The notes under the pieces: model-generated
What the model saw: the letters and a program-made list of their open reading frames with translations, nothing else
Database searches by the model: none
Told to the model about the DNA's origin: nothing
Program-made: the position numbers and the translations under genes
Part shown: positions 7,123 to 10,669 of the stretch, piece by piece
Layout of the letters: the number at the start of each line of letters is the position of its first letter
How positions within the stretch are numbered: position 1 is the first letter of the stretch
Source: an uncultured Clostridia bacterium
Lineage (GTDB): Bacteria > Bacillota > Clostridia > Christensenellales > Borkfalkiaceae
Assembly: GCA_905235815.1 (NCBI GenBank)
Contig: CAJOMT010000034.1
Location: 1-10,669 of the forward strand
Reading direction: 5' to 3'
DNA length: 10,669 nucleotides

Positions 7123-8979
7123 ATGTTTAGCGGCAAAAGCAAATGGATTTGGTGCAAAAATGCGCCGAAAGAAGATGATTACGCCGAATTCGTATCTCAA
7201 TTCAAGGCGAAAGAGGGAGAAAAAGTTGTCTTAAAAATTTCGTGCGACAGCGTTTATAACGTCTATTTGAACGGTTCTCTCGTCGCATATTACGGTTGCA
7301 GTGATTTTCCGTGGTATAAAATGTTTGACGAAATAGATATTACCCGTTTTTGCAAGAGGGAGAACGACCTCAGAATTGTCGTATGGCATTTCGGAACGGA
7401 CAGTTCGACTTATATAAAGGGCGATGCAGGCGTGATATTCGAGGTTATGCAAGGCGAAGAACTGCTCTCTTTCAGTAGCCCCTCCACGCTTTCAAGACTT
7501 ATGAGCGAGTATAAGAACGGCTATAAGAAGATAATTACGCAGCAGCTCGGATATAGTTTTCTCTACGACGCAACCGCTTTAAAGAGCGGATATAGCGAGA
7601 GTATAACGGTCGATAAAACTTACGATTTACATAAAAGGCAAATTCCGCAAAACGTGCTTTCAGACAGGCTCGAAATAAAGATAATGAGAAAAGGAAATTC
7701 CACGCTCATCGATATGGGCAGAGAAGTTTCGGGGTTTTTGGATCTGGACTTTGAAAGCGAAAAAGAGCAGAAAATACTTATAGCGTACGGCGAGCATATT
7801 GCGGACGGCGGCGTTCGCAGAATAATAGGCACGAGAGATTTCAGCGTGGAATACGTTGCGAAAGCGGGGCGGAACGTCTACTTAAACGCTTTAAGGCGGA
7901 TAGCCGGCAGATACCTTGAAATTTTCAGCGACGAAGAAATCAAAATAAATTATATCGGCATAAGGCCGAGCGTGTACCCCGTTACCGTCAAAGAAAAGGA
8001 CTTCGGCGACGGGCTGATAAAGAGGATATACGACACGAGCGTCGCAACGCTCAGACTTTGTATGCACGAGCATTACGAAGATTGTCCTTGGCGTGAGCAA
8101 GCGCTCTACGCTATGGATAGCAGAAATCAAATGCTTTGCGGCTACGAGGCGTTTGAAGAAACCGAATTTCAACGGCATAATATTCTGCTAATTTCCAAAA
8201 GTTTACGGAGCGACGGACTTTTGTCTTTGACGGCGCCGTGCGGCGTGGATCACCCGATTCCGTTCTTTTCGCTTTGCTTTATTTTGCAGTCGTCAGAGTA
8301 TATAGAAAAGACGAAAGACTTTTCGATATTGACGGATATCGGTCCCGTAATCGAAAAAATATTTGAAGCGTTTGAGCGACAAACCGACGATAACGGGCTT
8401 ATAGCGAGCTTTCCGTACCCGTGCTGGAATTTTTACGAATGGGCGGAGGACAGTCATAACGACTATCAGATAACGAGGAAAGCTACCGACCCGTATCAAA
8501 AGAGTTACGATCTCATATTGAACTGTATGTACGTATACGTTGCGGCGTTATACGGCAAAATTTTTAAAAAGGATATAGATACGACGAATAGAAAAGAGGC
8601 GATAAAAAGGGCGTTTTTTAGGGGCGGAACGTTCCGACTTTCGGATAGAAGCGAAAAGAGTTCTCAACTCGGCAACAGTCTTGCCATTTTGATAGGGCTT
8701 GGCGACGAGGCGCTTGCAAAAAAGGTCGCCTCGTGCGAAGGAATGATACCCGCTACGCTTTCTATGAAAGTTTTTATATACGACGCATTGCTCTCTTTCG
8801 GCGGCGAATACGCCGACTTCGTGATTGACGATATCAAGGCGACGTATTCGAAGATGCTTAGCTGCGGCGCCACGTCGTTTTGGGAGACAGAACTCGGCGA
8901 GGCGGACTTCGACGGAGCGGGCAGTCTCTGCCACGGTTGGAGCGCCATTCCGATTTTATATTTAAGGAGTATAAAATGA
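7123..8979 (+). CDS. Compact cytoplasmic GH78 alpha-L-rhamnosidase-like enzyme
   Basis: A 618-residue protein of glycoside hydrolase family 78, which removes alpha-L-rhamnose from glycosides with inversion. No signal peptide is seen, so it should act in the cytoplasm on imported substrate. Residues about 5-110 are a beta-sandwich (KWIWCKN, YNVYLNGSLVAYYG, NDLRIVVWHFG). A second beta region follows, and the (alpha/alpha)6 barrel runs from about 290. The catalytic loop EDCPWREQALYAMDSR at 319-334 has Asp320, Glu325 and Asp332, matching in spacing the rhamnose-binding acids of Bacillus RhaB (Asp567, Glu572, Asp579, as recalled). Glu588 in GATSFWETE is the expected general base, and SLCHGWS at 601-607 is also typical. 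Many GH78 enzymes are 850-1000 residues, so this is a short version lacking extra beta domains. GGAG lies 7 bases before the ATG, which comes one base after the stop of hydrolase 3. Specificity for rhamnose is likely but not proven. Confidence 0.87.
   Translation: MFSGKSKWIWCKNAPKEDDYAEFVSQFKAKEGEKVVLKISCDSVYNVYLNGSLVAYYGCSDFPWYKMFDEIDITRFCKRENDLRIVVWHFGTDSSTYIKGDAGVIFEVMQGEELLSFSSPSTLSRLMSEYKNGYKKIITQQLGYSFLYDATALKSGYSESITVDKTYDLHKRQIPQNVLSDRLEIKIMRKGNSTLIDMGREVSGFLDLDFESEKEQKILIAYGEHIADGGVRRIIGTRDFSVEYVAKAGRNVYLNALRRIAGRYLEIFSDEEIKINYIGIRPSVYPVTVKEKDFGDGLIKRIYDTSVATLRLCMHEHYEDCPWREQALYAMDSRNQMLCGYEAFEETEFQRHNILLISKSLRSDGLLSLTAPCGVDHPIPFFSLCFILQSSEYIEKTKDFSILTDIGPVIEKIFEAFERQTDDNGLIASFPYPCWNFYEWAEDSHNDYQITRKATDPYQKSYDLILNCMYVYVAALYGKIFKKDIDTTNRKEAIKRAFFRGGTFRLSDRSEKSSQLGNSLAILIGLGDEALAKKVASCEGMIPATLSMKVFIYDALLSFGGEYADFVIDDIKATYSKMLSCGATSFWETELGEADFDGAGSLCHGWSAIPILYLRSIK
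8964..8969 (+). promoter_or_regulatory. Ribosome binding site of the nucleotidase gene
   Basis: AAGGAG lies inside the last codons of the rhamnosidase gene, 6 bases before ATG 8976. It fixes the start so that the protein begins with a proper lipoprotein signal. In-frame upstream codons from 8880 would add 32 charged residues ahead of the signal. Confidence 0.75.
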
Positions 8980-10655
8980 AAACTACGATGAAAAAGGTAT
9001 TGGCGATAGTTACGTTATTGCTTTTTGTGCTGACGGCGGGCTGCACCAAAAAAGTGGAAAGGGAATCTTTTGTTCCGACCGATAAGACGGGCGATATCGT
9101 CGTACTTTTTACGAGTGACGTCCATTGCGGCATAGACCAGAATTTCGGTTACGTCGGTTTAAAGGCGGCAAAAGACGCCGCCGAAGCCGCAGGCAATCAC
9201 GTTATTTTGGTAGATAACGGCGATTCTATTCAGGGCGAAACCATAGGCACGATGACGAAAGGCGAGGCGAGCATCAAATTGATGAACGCACTCGGATACG
9301 ACGTGGCTATTCCCGGCAATCACGAATTCGATTACGGTATGGAACGCTTTTTGGAATTGACCGAAATGGCAAATTTCCCGTACATAAGCTGTAATTTCAA
9401 CAAAGAGGGCGAGTTGGTATTCGATCCGTATATTATCAAAGAGTTCGACGACGTAAAGATTGCGTTCGTAGGCGTTACAACGCCTTATACGCTGAATTCC
9501 TCTCTGACAACTTCTTTCAAGGACGACGACGGAAACTATATTTACGGTTTTTTAGAGGATGAGAGCGGTGAAAAGCTTTACGAAGCAGTGCAACAGGCGA
9601 CTGACGACGCAAGGGCGGAAGGCGCTCAGTACGTCGTCCTTATGGGGCATTTGGGCAACTATGATAATTATCACCCATATACGTACGACGACGTTATCTC
9701 TCATACGAGCGGAATAGACGCCGTTTTGGACGGACATAGCCACGACAGTGAAAAGAAAATCGCCAAGAACAAGGACGGCGACGATATAATAAGGCAAGCG
9801 TGCGGCACGAAAATGGAAGGCATAGGCTGGCTCAGAATCAGCGTAGACGGCGGAGAAGTCGATAGCGGACTGTATACTTACAACAACACTGTATCCGTTG
9901 CCGAACTTTTGGGTATTGAAAACGAGATGAACGCCTTAATCGAAGCCGCAACCCACGACCTTAACGAAAAATTCAAGGAAGTTGTAGCGCATTCGGATTA
10001 CGACCTGACTATCTACGATCCCGTAAGCGTAAATGTCCGTATCGTCAGAAAAATGGAGACCAATCTGGGCGACTTGTGCGCCGACGCATACCGTTATCAA
10101 ACGGGAGCGGATATAGCGTTTATAAACGGCGGCGGCGTTCGTGCGAGTATAGCGAAAGGCGATATCACGTTAAACGATATTTTCAGCGTCAATCCGTTCA
10201 ATAACAAAATCGCCGTGATAGAAGTCAGCGGACGGCAAATTCTCGACGCAATGGAGTGGGGCGTTCGGGCAGTGCCGGGCGAGAGCGGAGCGTTTCCGCA
10301 GGTTTCGGGACTGACGTACGAGATTCACTCTTATTTAGACAGCACTTGCACCCAAGATGAAATGGGAATGTTTACGGGCGTTACGGGCGAATATAGAGTG
10401 AAGAACGTAAAAGTCGGCGGCGAGCCTCTGGATTTAGATAAGACTTATACGCTGGCGGCGAACGACTTCATACTTTTGAATGACGGCGACGGCTACACTA
10501 TGTTCAAGGGCAGCAAAGTTTTAAATAAATCGGTGAACTTGGATAATCAAATGCTTATAGACTACATTTCCGAAATTTTGGGCGGAAATATCGGCGAGGA
10601 GTACGCCAATCCTTACGGGCAGGGGCGAATTACGATAATCAGCGAAGCCCAATAA
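8976..10655 (+). CDS. Secreted lipoprotein 5'-nucleotidase / UshA-like metallophosphatase
   Basis: A 559-residue 5'-nucleotidase family enzyme, full length for the two-domain type (about 520-560). A lipoprotein signal (MKKVLA plus a hydrophobic core) ends in LTAGC with Cys23 as the lipidated residue, so it acts on the outer face of the membrane. The metallophosphatase domain (about 39-300) shows DVH at 48-50, DNGD at 80-83, GNHEFD at 114-119, MGHLG with His225, and GHSH at 253-256, the full two-metal ligand set. The C-terminal nucleotidase domain shows ETNLGDLCADA at 361-371, NGGGVRA at 384-390, NPFNN at 406-410, and the substrate-binding NDFILLNDGDGY at 496-507. It should hydrolyse extracellular nucleotides, or UDP-sugars or 2',3'-cyclic nucleotides, to nucleosides. 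Its start overlaps the rhamnosidase stop as ATGA, so translation is probably coupled. Exact substrate unknown. Confidence 0.93.
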   Translation: MKTTMKKVLAIVTLLLFVLTAGCTKKVERESFVPTDKTGDIVVLFTSDVHCGIDQNFGYVGLKAAKDAAEAAGNHVILVDNGDSIQGETIGTMTKGEASIKLMNALGYDVAIPGNHEFDYGMERFLELTEMANFPYISCNFNKEGELVFDPYIIKEFDDVKIAFVGVTTPYTLNSSLTTSFKDDDGNYIYGFLEDESGEKLYEAVQQATDDARAEGAQYVVLMGHLGNYDNYHPYTYDDVISHTSGIDAVLDGHSHDSEKKIAKNKDGDDIIRQACGTKMEGIGWLRISVDGGEVDSGLYTYNNTVSVAELLGIENEMNALIEAATHDLNEKFKEVVAHSDYDLTIYDPVSVNVRIVRKMETNLGDLCADAYRYQTGADIAFINGGGVRASIAKGDITLNDIFSVNPFNNKIAVIEVSGRQILDAMEWGVRAVPGESGAFPQVSGLTYEIHSYLDSTCTQDEMGMFTGVTGEYRVKNVKVGGEPLDLDKTYTLAANDFILLNDGDGYTMFKGSKVLNKSVNLDNQMLIDYISEILGGNIGEEYANPYGQGRITIISEAQ

Positions 10656-10669
10656 AATTGAAGATAAAA

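Noticed and set aside
8548..8934. 128-codon minus strand frame opposite the rhamnosidase
   Set aside because: Basic composition without motifs, lying opposite the conserved GH78 C-terminal coding region; typical antisense shadow of GCG/TCG-rich coding.
8880..8975. Upstream TTG start extending the nucleotidase by 32 residues
   Set aside because: It would put charged residues before the lipoprotein signal and overlap the rhamnosidase by 100 bases; the AAGGAG at 8964-8969 supports ATG 8976.
1..10669. CRISPR array, tRNA/rRNA, insertion sequence, prophage or attachment site
   Set aside because: No direct repeat arrays, no transposase or integrase coding, no terminal inverted repeats, and no non-coding space longer than 43 bases.

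Overview
The window looks like a chromosomal piece of a low-to-mid GC anaerobic Firmicute (class Clostridia, probably an uncultured gut lineage). The reasons are strong AAGGAG/GGAG ribosome binding sites with 6-8 base spacing, heavy use of ATA, GCG and TCG codons, a FakA/DegV pair, and a Gram-positive style lipoprotein. The exact taxon cannot be fixed from sequence alone. There is no mobile element, RNA gene, CRISPR array or phage gene.

All genes lie on the + strand and are tightly packed. The largest gap is 43 bases, two junctions are 4-base ATGA overlaps, and no convincing promoter or terminator is visible. It reads as one transcription unit that runs in from the left (3' end of an unidentified gene, 3-98) and ends near the right edge. 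Order: membrane-anchored alpha/beta hydrolase 1 (109-1050); DegV/FakB-type fatty-acid-binding protein (1085-2020); MelB-like GPH/MFS_2 transporter (2034-3377); FakA-type fatty acid kinase (3390-5039); membrane-anchored alpha/beta hydrolase 2 with a cysteine nucleophile (5036-5989); membrane-anchored alpha/beta hydrolase 3 (6033-7121); compact cytoplasmic GH78 alpha-L-rhamnosidase-like enzyme (7123-8979); secreted lipoprotein 5'-nucleotidase (8976-10655).

The left two thirds make a coherent lipid-handling set: three predicted membrane-bound hydrolases that could release acyl chains, a fatty-acid carrier protein (DegV), the kinase that phosphorylates the bound fatty acid (FakA), and a transporter between carrier and kinase. 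The transporter keeps the MelB-type cation-site aspartates but appears to have lost both sugar-binding aspartates, which fits a non-galactoside and possibly lipid-like substrate. The rhamnosidase and nucleotidase extend the unit. One hypothesis is salvage of an exogenous glycolipid, acylated rhamnoside or lysolipid: import, deacylation, deglycosylation and phosphorylation of the fatty acid. This is inference from gene order and motifs. The individual family assignments are firm; the shared pathway is not.
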